The notes: generated from the sequence alone by a model not told the origin. 64,000 nucleotides of DNA from Nocardia exalbida NBRC 100660 (GCF_000308575.1 NZ_BAFZ01000126.1:1-64000), one strand, 5' to 3'. Positions 9,064 through 17,960 are shown, numbered from the stretch's first letter. Made by a program: numbers and translations.

Positions 9064-9909
9064 ATGGCTGACTCGGCGCTTTCGGCGCAGCGTCGCACGG
9101 CGCTGACGCACCTGGTCCACGACGAATCCTGCTTCGCGACAGCGTATCCGCGGGTCGCCGACTACTGGGCCGCCGCGGGCCGGTTGCCCGGCACCGGGGA
9201 CGACATCGCCGACGCCACGTTCGACCTACACCTGCTGCACTACATGACCGGCGGCGCGAGCACGAACCCGTACTGGGACATCGTCGCCGCAGCGGTATCG
9301 CCAGGGCCGTGGGAGCGCGCGAACCGCTCCGAGGTGAATGGTGGGAATCCGAAAGGCAGTGCGCGACTGGCGTACGCGCAGATCCTGCTGCAAGCCGCCT
9401 ACGCCTATGCGATCCCCTCGCCCGCGACACTGCGCTGGATAGCGGACGTCGCTCAGGGCCAATCGGTGCTGGAAGTCGGCGCAGGTCGCGGCTACTGGGC
9501 CTACCAACTCACCCGAATGGGTGTCGCCACCAATGCTTTCGACTCACACCCGCCGGACCGGGCAGCCAACACGGCGTTCCCCGCCGCCGCGGGACTGCCC
9601 GCGACCTGGCACCCCACCGCGACGCCTCCCGCCTCGACCGCCGATCTCGCCGCCGCCCACGCCGACGACGCGCTGTTCCTCTGCTGGCCACCCGGCTGGG
9701 AGAACCCTATGGCTTCGACGACGCTCACCGCCTACCAGGACGCGGGCGGCTCGCTGCTGGTCTACATCGGCGAACCGCGCGGCGGGCGCACGGCCGACAG
9801 CGCGTTCTTCGACGCGCTCGAGGCCGGGTGGACTCTGCTCGACCAGGACCCCGGCTACGTCTCGTGGTGGAACCTCGGCGACCGGGCCCAGTGCTGGCAG
9901 CGTCGGTGA
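9064..9909 (+). CDS. Class I SAM-dependent methyltransferase-like protein
   Basis: 281 residues from ATG 9064. A SAM-binding motif I is seen near residues 135-148 (VLEVGAGRGYWAYQL), with a DSHPP acidic post-I position, an ADDALFLCWPPGWENPM motif IV-like region and a GGSLLVYIGEPRGG motif VI-like strand, so a Rossmann methyltransferase fold is likely. The N-terminal 130 residues are helical. The substrate is unknown. It is convergent with the MBL-fold gene (3 bp between stops). The frame is open back to 9022, but no ribosome-binding site supports that start. Confidence 0.65.
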   Translation: MADSALSAQRRTALTHLVHDESCFATAYPRVADYWAAAGRLPGTGDDIADATFDLHLLHYMTGGASTNPYWDIVAAAVSPGPWERANRSEVNGGNPKGSARLAYAQILLQAAYAYAIPSPATLRWIADVAQGQSVLEVGAGRGYWAYQLTRMGVATNAFDSHPPDRAANTAFPAAAGLPATWHPTATPPASTADLAAAHADDALFLCWPPGWENPMASTTLTAYQDAGGSLLVYIGEPRGGRTADSAFFDALEAGWTLLDQDPGYVSWWNLGDRAQCWQRR

Positions 9910-9911
9910 GT

Positions 9912-10709
9912 TCAGTTCGCGCGCTGGAACTCCCACGGGTCGTGCGCGCTGATCAAGGTGACCTCGTCACCGTGATCGCGGTGTAGTTCGCGCAGCCGCG
10001 CCTGGGTGCCCAGTCGCAGGTCGTGGTGGACCTCGGAGGTGGTCTGCACGATGTCGAGCACCGGGTGGCGCTGCGGCGCCGGATCGAGTTCGCGATGGTA
10101 GTAGTACGCGTCGCCGCAGTGCAGCAGCCAACGTTCGCCGGCGCGGACCGCTACGCCGGTGTGGCCCGCGGTGTGCCCGCCCAGCGGAATCAACCGGAAG
10201 TCGCCGGGCAGGTCCTTCGGTTGGATCGCGTCGAAGCCGAACCACTGTCCCGTCGGGTCCGACGGGTAGGTCTGCCAGAGCGGGTCGTGGGCCCAGTGCG
10301 CGGGGCGGTAGCGGAAGCTGGGCGCTTCGGCTCGCGCCGCCGCCAGTTCCGCGGCGAGGACGTGGACCCGTGCGTGCGGGAAGTCGGGCAGTCCGCCGCA
10401 GTGGTCCACGTCGAGGTGGGTGAGGATGATGTGCCGGACGTCGACGGGGTCGTAGCCGAGCCGCTGGACCTGCCGGATCGCCGTCTCGTCCTCGGTGAGC
10501 ACGGGCTGGGCCATCGCCACCCAGTCCGCCCCGAGCGTGCCCGCCGGGTCACGCACGTCATCGAGCCCGATGCCCGTCTCGATCAGGACCAGCCCGTCGG
10601 ATGCCGTCTCTACCAGCAGGCAGTGGTTCACGGCATGGGCGGGCGCTGGTCCGTCGTAGGTGGCTTCGATCTGCCGAACCGAGCCGCAATTCAGGTGATG
10701 GATCGTCAT
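9912..10709 (-). CDS. MBL-fold metallohydrolase, N-acyl-homoserine-lactonase-like
   Basis: 265 residues. The metal-binding signature reads HLDVDHCGG (residues 98-106), that is HxDxDH instead of the usual HxHxDH, followed by GGHTAGHTG near residue 180, LHCGDAYYY near 200 and ISAHDPWEF near the C-terminus, in the order found in quorum-quenching lactonases and related hydrolases. ATG 10709 is used; 36 further upstream codons overlap the divergent MerR promoter and are rejected. It is divergent from a MerR regulator, with a perfect palindrome between the two, so it is probably controlled by that regulator. The substrate is unproven. Confidence 0.78.
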   Translation of the reverse strand: MTIHHLNCGSVRQIEATYDGPAPAHAVNHCLLVETASDGLVLIETGIGLDDVRDPAGTLGADWVAMAQPVLTEDETAIRQVQRLGYDPVDVRHIILTHLDVDHCGGLPDFPHARVHVLAAELAAARAEAPSFRYRPAHWAHDPLWQTYPSDPTGQWFGFDAIQPKDLPGDFRLIPLGGHTAGHTGVAVRAGERWLLHCGDAYYYHRELDPAPQRHPVLDIVQTTSEVHHDLRLGTQARLRELHRDHGDEVTLISAHDPWEFQRAN

Positions 10710-10723
10710 GCGAGTTAGTCTGT

Positions 10724-10745
10724 GACTTGAAGCGCGGTTCAAGTC
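10724..10745. promoter_or_regulatory. MerR-type operator palindrome between divergent MBL and MerR genes
   Basis: GACTTGAA GCGCGG TTCAAGTC is a perfect 8-bp inverted repeat with a 6-base spacer, lying in the 47 bp between the two divergent starts. The shape resembles SoxR/MerR operators, which sit in an overlong promoter spacer. It is likely the binding site of the adjacent MerR protein. Confidence 0.75.
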
Positions 10746-10756
10746 AAGGAGACGAG

Positions 10757-11143
10757 ATGAACGACCTGCTCGATATCGCCGAAGTCGGCGAGCGAACCGG
10801 CCTCGCCCCTTCCGCACTGCGCTTCTACGAGAAACGCGGGCTCATCACCGCCGCCGGCCGCAACGGCCTGCGCCGCACCTACCACCCCGACATCCTCGGC
10901 CGTCTCGCCCTCATCGCCTGCGCTCGCGGCGCCGGTTTCACCCTCGCCGAGATAGCCCGCTTCCTGCGCGCCTCCCCCACCGACGCCGAACTACGCACCC
11001 GCATGGCGGAGAAAGCCAGGCAGCTGGACGACGACATCACCCGCCTCATCCGCATGCGCGACAGCCTCCGCCACGCTTCCACCTGCACCCACGACCCCTT
11101 GGTCGAATGCCCGGACTTCAAGTCCACCTTCGAACCGGCATGA
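10757..11143 (+). CDS. MerR family transcriptional regulator
   Basis: 128 residues with the MerR winged-helix N-terminus (IAEVGERTGLAPSALRFYEKRGLI, residues 6-29; wing RRTYHPDILGRLALIACARGAGFTLAEIARFL), then a dimerisation helix (KARQLDDDITRLIRMRDSLRHA) and a short tail with Cys residues (STCTHDPLVECPDF) that could bind a metal or sense redox. ATG 10757 is preceded by AAGGAGACGAG. The CTHDPLVECPDF tail resembles SoxR/Hg-type effector regions but the Cys spacing differs. It probably controls itself and the divergent MBL hydrolase. Confidence 0.88.
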   Translation: MNDLLDIAEVGERTGLAPSALRFYEKRGLITAAGRNGLRRTYHPDILGRLALIACARGAGFTLAEIARFLRASPTDAELRTRMAEKARQLDDDITRLIRMRDSLRHASTCTHDPLVECPDFKSTFEPA

Positions 11144-11184
11144 GACGAACCTGATTCGTCGCGGCACCGGGCCGACGGGTGCCG

Positions 11185-12036
11185 CTACTCGGAAGGCGTC
11201 GGAGCTGCCTTGATGAACCAGTTGATGATTTCCTCGCCCGCCAGGATGCCGGTGGCTCGGGTGATGGTGAGGTTGGGGTGGGTCCAGTTGAGTTGTTCGA
11301 GTTCGCCGTGGCGGGGGCGGATGGCGGAGTCGGCGGCGCGCAGCATGTCGGCGTCGAGGGCGCCGTCGCCCGCGGCGAGCGTGCGGGCATCGTCGGCGAG
11401 TTCCCCGCCTTCCCAGAGGCGCTTGCGCACCTCGTCGACCGCGCGGCTCTTGCAGACGGCCTGCGGCATGGTGTAGATCTTGCGGCCCTGCTGGGACGCC
11501 GACCAGCCGCGTGGACGACACCAGTCGTCCCACTCGGCCAGGAATCCCTCGGGCACCTCCTTGGGCTTCACCACCAGATAGCAGAAGAGGTGGTCGGCCA
11601 CGCGGAACTTGGTGACCCAGGAGTCATCGATGCGGGCGTGCAATTCCTTGCTCACCTCGGACAGGGTGGCGCCTCCCGCACGGACCTTGGCGTCGATATC
11701 GATGCGCCAGCTCAGATCGGGCACGCCGTCGACCAGGATGTTCCCGCCGTTGCTGGTGATCGCGTAGCGCCAGGGCGCTCCGGGCAGCCGGATGCGGTCG
11801 AACTGTTTGATGGTGCGGGTGGTGGTGGGAACGACGGCGGCGGGTTCGGTCAGGGTCTGCATCCGCAGCGCCGCGGTGGTCGTCATGAACGACAGCGGCG
11901 CCCCTTCCAGATGCTCCACGCAGACCGTCGGCACGTCGGCTGTGGTGCTGAAGGCGTTACGCGAGTAGATCATCGTCCGGTCCAGGTCGGTCGCGATCAG
12001 CGCGCGTCTTCGGTGTGCTCTCGGAGATAGGTTCAC
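11185..12036 (-). CDS. HAD-superfamily phosphatase of the Ter biosynthetic module
   Basis: 283 residues. The HAD motif I is TDLDRT at residues 16-21 (nucleophile Asp17, acid/base Asp19), and a motif IV-like AAGDGALDADML lies near the C-terminus. The family is usually annotated as a HAD hydrolase of tellurium-resistance operons and probably dephosphorylates a sugar- or nucleoside-phosphate-like metabolite. GTG 12036 overlaps the TGA of the StiP gene (GTGA), so translation is coupled. The frame extends upstream, but only inside the neighbouring gene. It is the last gene of the five-gene minus-strand operon. Confidence 0.82.
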   Translation of the reverse strand: MNLSPRAHRRRALIATDLDRTMIYSRNAFSTTADVPTVCVEHLEGAPLSFMTTTAALRMQTLTEPAAVVPTTTRTIKQFDRIRLPGAPWRYAITSNGGNILVDGVPDLSWRIDIDAKVRAGGATLSEVSKELHARIDDSWVTKFRVADHLFCYLVVKPKEVPEGFLAEWDDWCRPRGWSASQQGRKIYTMPQAVCKSRAVDEVRKRLWEGGELADDARTLAAGDGALDADMLRAADSAIRPRHGELEQLNWTHPNLTITRATGILAGEEIINWFIKAAPTPSE

Positions 12037-13172
12037 TGCTGCACGTCCTTGATCAATCCCATGCACGAATATGCCAGGTCGGCGACCACTTCGACCGGGA
12101 CACCACGGGCGGCGGCGAGCATCCGGATGTGCGCGTGCTCCGGCGCGTCCGCCTCGCGCACCAGCACCCGCCACGGCACCCGCCGCAGCAGCACCCGCGT
12201 GGTCTCGCCGACGCCGGGCTTCACGAAGTTCACGCTGGCGATGCCGTACCGCTCGCGCACCTGCTCCACCGACGCCCAGCCGGTCCAGGTGGGCGTCCGG
12301 TCGCCGGCGCGGACCGCGGCCACCTCCGCGGGCACCCGGTCGCGGACCGCGTCGAAGGCGCCGCTCACGACGTCCAGCAGACGTCCGGACACGTCCTCAC
12401 CGGCCAGTTCGCGGTAGAACTTGGCGCCGTGGAAATCACCGGGGCCGATCAGCGTGTCGTTGAGGACCGTGCGCGAGACCAGGCCGGAAACGGTGGAATT
12501 CAAGCAGGCCGAGGCGATCAGGAAGTCGTCGCGGGTGCCGTAGGTGCGCACGCAGTGCCCCGGGTCGGCCAGCACGGCCAACTCGTCGTCGAACCGCGCG
12601 CCACCGGCCGCGTGATAGGCGTCCAGGGCCTCGGTCAGCTCGCGGGTGATCGCCCCTTTGCCGGTCCATCCGTCCACGAACACGACCGAGGCCGCATCGT
12701 GCTGCTCGGCCAGGTAGTCCAGCGCCACCGCGTCGATGCCGCGATCCCGCACGATCGACACCGCGTAGTGCGGAATCTCCAGGCTCGGACGCCGCGAACG
12801 CAGCCAGCGGCGCATCAGAATCCCGACCGGCGTGCCCGCCCGCGCCAGCGACGCCAGGACGATGTTCTCGCCGCGTTCGGCGACGACCAGCTCGGAGACG
12901 GTCGCCACGGCCAGTGCGAGCCGCTCGGCGCTGGCCGCCAGCACCTCGTCGAACAGCGACCGATACGTCGCGTCCGGCTGGTACTCGATCGGCAGCGACT
13001 CCGCGTAGTGCGCGTGCCCCGCCTGGATCCGCCGTTCCCGCTCGGCGACGTCGGCCTCCAGGTCGACGCCCGACAGGTCCTTGAGCAGCCAGGAGACCTC
13101 GTCGGCGGCGTAGGAGCCGAACTCCGGCCCGTGCAGCGGCGTGGGTAGCGCGCCCACCTCGGTACTCGTCAC
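12033..13172 (-). CDS. StiP-family cysteine protease-like protein of Ter operons
   Basis: 379 residues matching what is usually annotated as the cysteine protease StiP family in TerD-associated clusters. Recognisable conserved stretches are GTPVGILMRRWLR, HYAVSIVRDRGID, VVFVDGWTGKGAITREL, ADPGHCVRTYGTRDDFLIASACLNSTVSGLVSRT and SVNFVKPGVGETTRVLLRR. Candidate nucleophile cysteines are in DPGHC and ASACLN. The protein may instead act as a PRTase-like or nucleotide-processing enzyme, as its fold has been debated. GTG 13172 overlaps the stop of the phosphoribosyltransferase gene by four bases (GTGA), and its own stop overlaps the HAD start. Confidence 0.82.
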   Translation of the reverse strand: MTSTEVGALPTPLHGPEFGSYAADEVSWLLKDLSGVDLEADVAERERRIQAGHAHYAESLPIEYQPDATYRSLFDEVLAASAERLALAVATVSELVVAERGENIVLASLARAGTPVGILMRRWLRSRRPSLEIPHYAVSIVRDRGIDAVALDYLAEQHDAASVVFVDGWTGKGAITRELTEALDAYHAAGGARFDDELAVLADPGHCVRTYGTRDDFLIASACLNSTVSGLVSRTVLNDTLIGPGDFHGAKFYRELAGEDVSGRLLDVVSGAFDAVRDRVPAEVAAVRAGDRTPTWTGWASVEQVRERYGIASVNFVKPGVGETTRVLLRRVPWRVLVREADAPEHAHIRMLAAARGVPVEVVADLAYSCMGLIKDVQQ

Positions 13173-14638
13173 GCCCGGCTCCCGTTCGCTGTCGCGCGTT
13201 CGGCGTGCAGCCGCCGCGGGTCCGCCTCCGGCAGCACCGCGAGCAGCACGTCCGCACCGGAAGCGGTCAGTACGTCCACCAACCCGTGCTCGGCCATCAA
13301 CTCCGCCGTGTCGGCGGGTGAGTCGACCACGACGACGAGCACCGGATCGGCGGCCGGGCCGTCGCCATCGGCACCACTGCCGACACCGTCATCGGTGATC
13401 GCGCCGGCGGCCTCGTCGCGGCGCGGCGGAGCGGCGAGCAGCGCGCCCAACCCGGCGAGGTCCGCGTCGAACACGTCGAGAGTCCCCGGCCAGTGCGCGT
13501 TGTACAGATAGCGCGGCGCGGGGTCGCCCGGTTCGGGGGCGATGAACCGGAACCCGCGCCGCAACGGATACCCCGGCTCGTCCAGCACGTAGGCGGGCGA
13601 TCGCGTGGTGGTCTGGAAGCGCGTCGGCGTCCCCGTGTCGGCGAGCAGCGCCGCCAGCCGCAGCGGCAGATACATCAACTCCTCGTGCCCGAGCACGATG
13701 ACGGCCCGGCCCGGGAAATCGGTGGCGAGCCGGGCGCCCAGCACCTGCCCCGCGTCCAGCAGCGCGGCCTCGAACGCGCCGGTGTCGGAGGCGAGTACGC
13801 CGTGCCTGCCGCCCTCCGGAACGAAGGCGGGCCAGGGTAGTTCCACCCGTCGGAACGAGCCGAGATGTCCCGCGGTCGGATTCAACCGCGGCTCGGGGAG
13901 CGCCCCGACGGCGTCGACCAGCTCCGGGGGCAGCGACGCCCGGCCTGCGGCGAGACAGACCGTGTCGATCCGCGCCCCGAGTTCCGCCGCGGCGGTGTCG
14001 AACGCGGCACGGTCGGCCTCGGTGCGCAGGTCGACCAGCGACGCGAGCACGTAGTGGGCGCGCGGCGAGAAGGCGTGCAACGCGCGCACCGCATCGATCG
14101 CCGTGGCGCCGGTGGAGATCTCGTCGTCGACGAGCACCAGCGGCAGATCGTTGACGAAGATGTCGGCCGGCGCCGGTTGCAAAAGGTGCGAGGTGGCATG
14201 CGAATGCCCCTCCTCGAACCCGGCGAGCGTCTGCGCGTGCGGCACCTCGCGCCGGGTCGAATGCAGATAACAGCTCGCGCCGATCCGCGCGGCCACACAG
14301 TGACCGAGTCCCGTCGCGGTCTCGGCGAACCCGAGCACGACGGCTTCGCGTTCACCGAGCACCGCGCGCACCAGATCACCCAGGTGATCGCCCGCGCCGA
14401 GCACCACCCGCGGGTCGGTCGGCAGGTGCTTGCCGAGCACGGTGGAGACCAACAGGTGCGCCCGGCGCCGGTTGTTGTGGCGAACACCCGGCTGGACCAG
14501 CGCCGTGATCGGCAGCCGCGCCGAGCGCAGCCGGTCCGAATCTCGTTCGCGCATCGGGTCGTGATGCAGCGATATGCCGAGAGTTCTCGTCGCCCAAGGG
14601 ATATCGCTGCTATCGAGTTCGGTCACTCGGCCGTTCAT
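13169..14638 (-). CDS. Phosphoribosyltransferase domain protein of Ter operons
   Basis: 489 residues from ATG 14638. A type I PRTase PRPP-binding loop is clear at residues 169-180 (VDDEISTGATA preceded by LPLVL). A second conserved block (RAVIVLGHEELMYLPLRLAALL, TRFQTTTRSPAYVLDEPGYPL, APRYLYNAHW) forms the C-terminal half, seen in the two-domain PRTase-PELOTA/TRSP proteins of Ter clusters. The reaction is expected to use PRPP to make a ribosylated intermediate. ATG 14638 overlaps the CitE stop (ATGA), and its TGA overlaps the StiP GTG. A longer open frame to 15610 is only the antisense-free shadow of the CitE gene in another frame. Confidence 0.85.
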   Translation of the reverse strand: MNGRVTELDSSDIPWATRTLGISLHHDPMRERDSDRLRSARLPITALVQPGVRHNNRRRAHLLVSTVLGKHLPTDPRVVLGAGDHLGDLVRAVLGEREAVVLGFAETATGLGHCVAARIGASCYLHSTRREVPHAQTLAGFEEGHSHATSHLLQPAPADIFVNDLPLVLVDDEISTGATAIDAVRALHAFSPRAHYVLASLVDLRTEADRAAFDTAAAELGARIDTVCLAAGRASLPPELVDAVGALPEPRLNPTAGHLGSFRRVELPWPAFVPEGGRHGVLASDTGAFEAALLDAGQVLGARLATDFPGRAVIVLGHEELMYLPLRLAALLADTGTPTRFQTTTRSPAYVLDEPGYPLRRGFRFIAPEPGDPAPRYLYNAHWPGTLDVFDADLAGLGALLAAPPRRDEAAGAITDDGVGSGADGDGPAADPVLVVVVDSPADTAELMAEHGLVDVLTASGADVLLAVLPEADPRRLHAERATANGSRA

Positions 14639-15849
14639 ACGGTGACCATCGCGGTGAGCAGATCCACGAACGACACTCCCTTGTTCGCCACGCCGAACAT
14701 CCGTGCGCGCATCAGGGTCTGTCGCGCCCAACTGCGATGCGGCCGCATCTCGTTCATCTTGTTCCGGTAACCGGAGGCCGCCACGCCGCCGACGTCCTCG
14801 CGCAGGATGTCCAGCGCGTCCGAGTACTCCTCGTGCGACACCACCGACAGCGCGTGCACGGCGGACACGTGCGACGGGTGGATCACCGTCTTGCCCTGGA
14901 TGCCGTTGGCCCGGTCCAGCGTGATCTCCCGCAGCAAGCCGTCCAGATCCCGGCTGACCAGGTACTGCCGGAACGGCACCGCATCGGACTCCTCGAACGG
15001 CGCGGTCCGCAGCAGCGGCCGGAACATCCGTTCGTGATCGGCGAAGTACTCCCACACCGGCCCCGTGATGACGAACCCGGTACCGTCCGCGCGCCCCAGA
15101 TAGTTCACGATGTCGGCGATGACGTCGGCGACCACGCGCACGTCGTAGATGGTCAGGTCGCGGTCGCGGCGGATGCCGAACGTCGAGCACATGTCGGTCG
15201 CGCCCACCCGCACCGCGAGCACCCGGTCTCGATGCGCGGCCAGCAGCGCCGCGATCTGGGTGAGCTCGTGATCGCGGGTCTCCCGGTGCACCAGCCCCGC
15301 CGACTCCAGCACCGGCATCCCGTACAGCGGCCGGTCCACCCGCTGGGCTGCCACGTTCAGCGCGTTGAGGTACTTCGGTCCGGTGACGCTGTCGAACTTC
15401 GGGAACACGAACCCGGTCAGCACCTTGGCGCCCGGTCCGAGTTGCTCGATGAGTTCGGTGATCGTGTCCGCGTCGCGCACCCGGACGAACAACAGGGGGT
15501 TGGCGTCGTGGCTGCTCGCGAGCAGATCGAGCGCGGCGACGGTCTGCTGCTTGGCGTACTCCACTTCGTGATCGGCCACCGCGTCCTCGAGGTCGATCAC
15601 CATCGAACACACCCCGTGCTCGGCGCGCCTGCCGATCGTCAGCGCGAGATCGGGCCTGGTCGCGGGCGCATACAGCGTCGCGCCGAGCCCGACCGCGAGC
15701 AACTCGCGATCGGTGTGGTCGTCGCCGAACGGCTCGGGCTGCCGGTGGAAGAGTCGCCTCGCCTCTGGGCCGTGCAACTGCCGGAAGTGGCGCAGCGGCA
15801 TTCGCTTCCGCAGGGAAACCTCCTGCTGGACGGCGATGCCTGCGGTCAT
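14635..15849 (-). CDS. HpcH/HpaI aldolase - citrate lyase beta-like (CitE-like) protein
   Basis: 404 residues of the CitE/HpcH TIM-barrel family: LGATLYAPATRPDL start of the barrel, MVIDLEDAVADHEVEYAK (metal/acid ligand region), VFPKFDSV, YGMPVLES, LAVRVGATDMCSTFGIRRDRDLTIYD, GIQGKTVIHPSHV. The usual CitE residues for CoA-ester or keto-acid lyase chemistry are present. In Ter-linked operons this lyase is thought to supply a small carbon unit to the metabolite made by the PRTase and HAD enzymes. ATG 15849 follows GAGGATGGGGCAACG. It starts 13 bases after the stop of the helical gene upstream. Confidence 0.85.
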   Translation of the reverse strand: MTAGIAVQQEVSLRKRMPLRHFRQLHGPEARRLFHRQPEPFGDDHTDRELLAVGLGATLYAPATRPDLALTIGRRAEHGVCSMVIDLEDAVADHEVEYAKQQTVAALDLLASSHDANPLLFVRVRDADTITELIEQLGPGAKVLTGFVFPKFDSVTGPKYLNALNVAAQRVDRPLYGMPVLESAGLVHRETRDHELTQIAALLAAHRDRVLAVRVGATDMCSTFGIRRDRDLTIYDVRVVADVIADIVNYLGRADGTGFVITGPVWEYFADHERMFRPLLRTAPFEESDAVPFRQYLVSRDLDGLLREITLDRANGIQGKTVIHPSHVSAVHALSVVSHEEYSDALDILREDVGGVAASGYRNKMNEMRPHRSWARQTLMRARMFGVANKGVSFVDLLTAMVTV

Positions 15850-15862
15850 CGTTGCCCCATCC

Positions 15863-17080
15863 TCATTCTCGTCGTGGTCCTGCTTGTCTTCTCATTCGTT
15901 CCACTACCCCGGCTATGAATTCCGTAACGGCATCGAGTTCCGTCACATAGGCCCAGTAGTCGGGGTGACGCCCCGACAGGGTTTCGCTGATTCGGTCGAT
16001 CCGTGCCGCTTGCGCGTCGAGCACCGAACCCCATTCGGCGACCAGCCCACGGCTCACCGCGAGCATCTGCGCGTCCCGCAGCCGGAATCGTACGGCCTTG
16101 GCCTGTTCTTGCGGGTCGGACCGGATCGCACGCAGCGAGGTGAGCCGCTTGGTGACGGCGTCGACTCGCTGCTCGGCCTCGGCGAGGAACCCGCGCGCGG
16201 ATGTGGTCAGATCAAGTGCAAACTCCGGGTTGTTCTCCGCCGCGGCCGTACGCGCCCTGCCCAAGGCCGTGTCCGCGGCCTCGATGGCTCGCTGGCTTTC
16301 CCGCCCATTGTTAGCCAGATCGGCCGAACTCGCAGCATTGAACTCGCGCAGCAGCGCCGAGAAGGCCTGCGGAACGCCTTCGGCCCTGGTCCGGACGGCG
16401 GCAAGGCGGGTTGTCACCGAGGAGATAGCGGTGTTCGCGGCCGCGGCCCGAGATGGTGCTTGCGCCAACGCATCCGCCAGCTCCCTGGTGGCCGTCTCCA
16501 GCCGGTTCGCGGCCTCCCGCACCGTGCCCGCGGGTGCGCCGGAACCCGACGCCTCCAGTGTGACCAGCGCCTCGTCGACCGCGGTGGCACCCCTGCGCAC
16601 CGACGGATAGTTCGCGAACTCCGACTCGGCGGCCCGGCCGCGCACCTCGGCCGCGGCGACCTTCACCTGCTGCGCCAACCGCGGCACCGCGCCGAGCACG
16701 GCCACCGCCTCTTCGAGCTTGCCCTGGTCGCCGCGATAGAACTCGTCGACGGCGCGCGCCGCGTCGGTCAGTTGCCGTACCGCGGCGTCGACGCGTTGCC
16801 CGCCCTGCGGGACCGGCGGACCGCCCTGCTGTGCGGCCTCCAATTCCGCGCTCAGCGTCAGATAGACCTCCGCGGCGCCATAACACTTGTGGCGCACCGG
16901 TTCCCAGCGCGCGCCCGTCCGCCGCTCGGGGAAGATCTGATCGGCCGCGTGCACCGCCGCGTCGGCCGCGCTCTGCCGCCGGTCCATGTCGAGGAACGCC
17001 GTCGCCAGCGTCGCGCGGGCATGTTCGATCCACTCGTCGTTTCCCGACGAACGGAACCAACCGCGCCTTCGCCCTGCCAC
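15863..17080 (-). CDS. Helical/coiled-coil protein of Ter operons
   Basis: 405 residues, almost entirely alpha-helical and Ala/Glu/Arg-rich (AVRQLTDAARAVDEFY, EALVTLEASGSG, FALDLTTSARGFLAEAEQRVDAVTKRL, ISETLSGRHPDYWAYVTELDAVTEFIAGVVERM), without a transmembrane segment or signal peptide. It has no recognised enzyme motif. Its place as first gene of the CitE-PRTase-StiP-HAD operon suggests a structural, scaffold or membrane-tethering role. The GTG start at 17080 lies 145 bp from the divergent terD gene. The function is not known. Confidence 0.75.
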   Translation of the reverse strand: MAGRRRGWFRSSGNDEWIEHARATLATAFLDMDRRQSAADAAVHAADQIFPERRTGARWEPVRHKCYGAAEVYLTLSAELEAAQQGGPPVPQGGQRVDAAVRQLTDAARAVDEFYRGDQGKLEEAVAVLGAVPRLAQQVKVAAAEVRGRAAESEFANYPSVRRGATAVDEALVTLEASGSGAPAGTVREAANRLETATRELADALAQAPSRAAAANTAISSVTTRLAAVRTRAEGVPQAFSALLREFNAASSADLANNGRESQRAIEAADTALGRARTAAAENNPEFALDLTTSARGFLAEAEQRVDAVTKRLTSLRAIRSDPQEQAKAVRFRLRDAQMLAVSRGLVAEWGSVLDAQAARIDRISETLSGRHPDYWAYVTELDAVTEFIAGVVERMRRQAGPRRE

Positions 17081-17225
17081 GCCCCGATGGTAGGAGATCT
17101 TCCTGTTCGCCGGGGGTTACGCCGGTTCCTACGCAAGTTCGCGGAAACCTACTACTGTCGTATGACGTACCCGGCGATTCGGACATGCTGGGAACCAATG
17201 ACGGACTATTGAAAGGGAATCCCGC

Positions 17226-17801
17226 ATGGGTGTCAGTTTGTCCAAGGGCGGCAATGTCTCGCTGACCAAGGCGGCGCCTAACCTCACTGCTGTTGCAGTC
17301 GGCCTCGGGTGGGATGTGCGGACCACCACCGGCACCGACTTCGACCTCGACGCCAGCGCCATCGCGACCGGCGCGGACAAGAAGGTCCTGTCCGACCAGC
17401 ACTTCGTCTTCTTCAACAACCTGCGCTCGCCCGAGGGCGCGATCGAGCACGCGGGCGACAACCGGACCGGCGAGGGCGAGGGCGACGACGAGGTCATCAA
17501 CGTCGACCTGGCAAGCACCCCGCCCACGATCGAGAGCATCTTCTTCCCGGTCTCGATCTACGACGCCGACTCCCGCTCGCAGTCCTTCGGCCAGGTCCGC
17601 AACGCCTACATCCGCGTCGTGGATCGCAGCAACGGCGAGGAGCTCGCCCGCTACGACCTCACCGAGGACGCGTCGACCGAAACCGCCATGGTCTTCGGCG
17701 AGCTGTACCGCAACGGCGCGGAGTGGAAGTTCCGCGCGATCGGCCAGGGTTACGCGTCCGGTCTGGCGGGCATCGCCCGTGACTACGGCGTGAACGTCTG
17801 A
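17226..17801 (+). CDS. Canonical TerD family stress protein
   Basis: 191 residues, the normal TerD length, starting MGVSLSKGGNVSLTK after AAAGGGAATCCCGC. It carries VGLGWDVRTTTGTDFDLDASA, DQHFVFFNNL, the acidic Ca2+ site HAGDNRTGEGEGDDE, FGQVRNAYIRVVD and FRAIGQGYASGLAGIARDYGVNV, all hallmark TerD segments. TerD proteins bind calcium and take part in tellurite, oxidative and developmental stress responses. A strong hairpin 20 bp downstream (17821-17844) separates it from the TerC-like gene. It diverges from the helical-protein operon. Confidence 0.95.
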   Translation: MGVSLSKGGNVSLTKAAPNLTAVAVGLGWDVRTTTGTDFDLDASAIATGADKKVLSDQHFVFFNNLRSPEGAIEHAGDNRTGEGEGDDEVINVDLASTPPTIESIFFPVSIYDADSRSQSFGQVRNAYIRVVDRSNGEELARYDLTEDASTETAMVFGELYRNGAEWKFRAIGQGYASGLAGIARDYGVNV

Positions 17802-17820
17802 GCAATACCTCGCTGTTCGC

Positions 17821-17844
17821 AGGGGGCCCGGGGACGGGCCCCCT
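17821..17844 (+). terminator. Perfect GC-rich hairpin between terD and the TerC-like gene
   Basis: AGGGGGCCCG GGGA CGGGCCCCCT forms a perfect 10-bp stem with a 4-base loop, 20 bases after the terD stop. It has no U-tract. It would terminate or attenuate readthrough into the DUF475 gene. Confidence 0.7.
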
Positions 17845-17960
17845 CGTCATGCGGCCCAGGCATGCCGGCGCCCTGGGAGCAGCGTTGGACAACCGGCGAT
17901 CCAGCAGCCACGCTGGTAGCAACCGTCGCCGCCTCGTCTTCACTCACGAAAGGTCCCAGC

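Noticed and set aside
15863..17450. Long overlapping minus-strand frames with Gly/Arg-rich translations
   Set aside because: These are shadows of the helical-protein gene; composition is typical of wrong-frame high-GC DNA.
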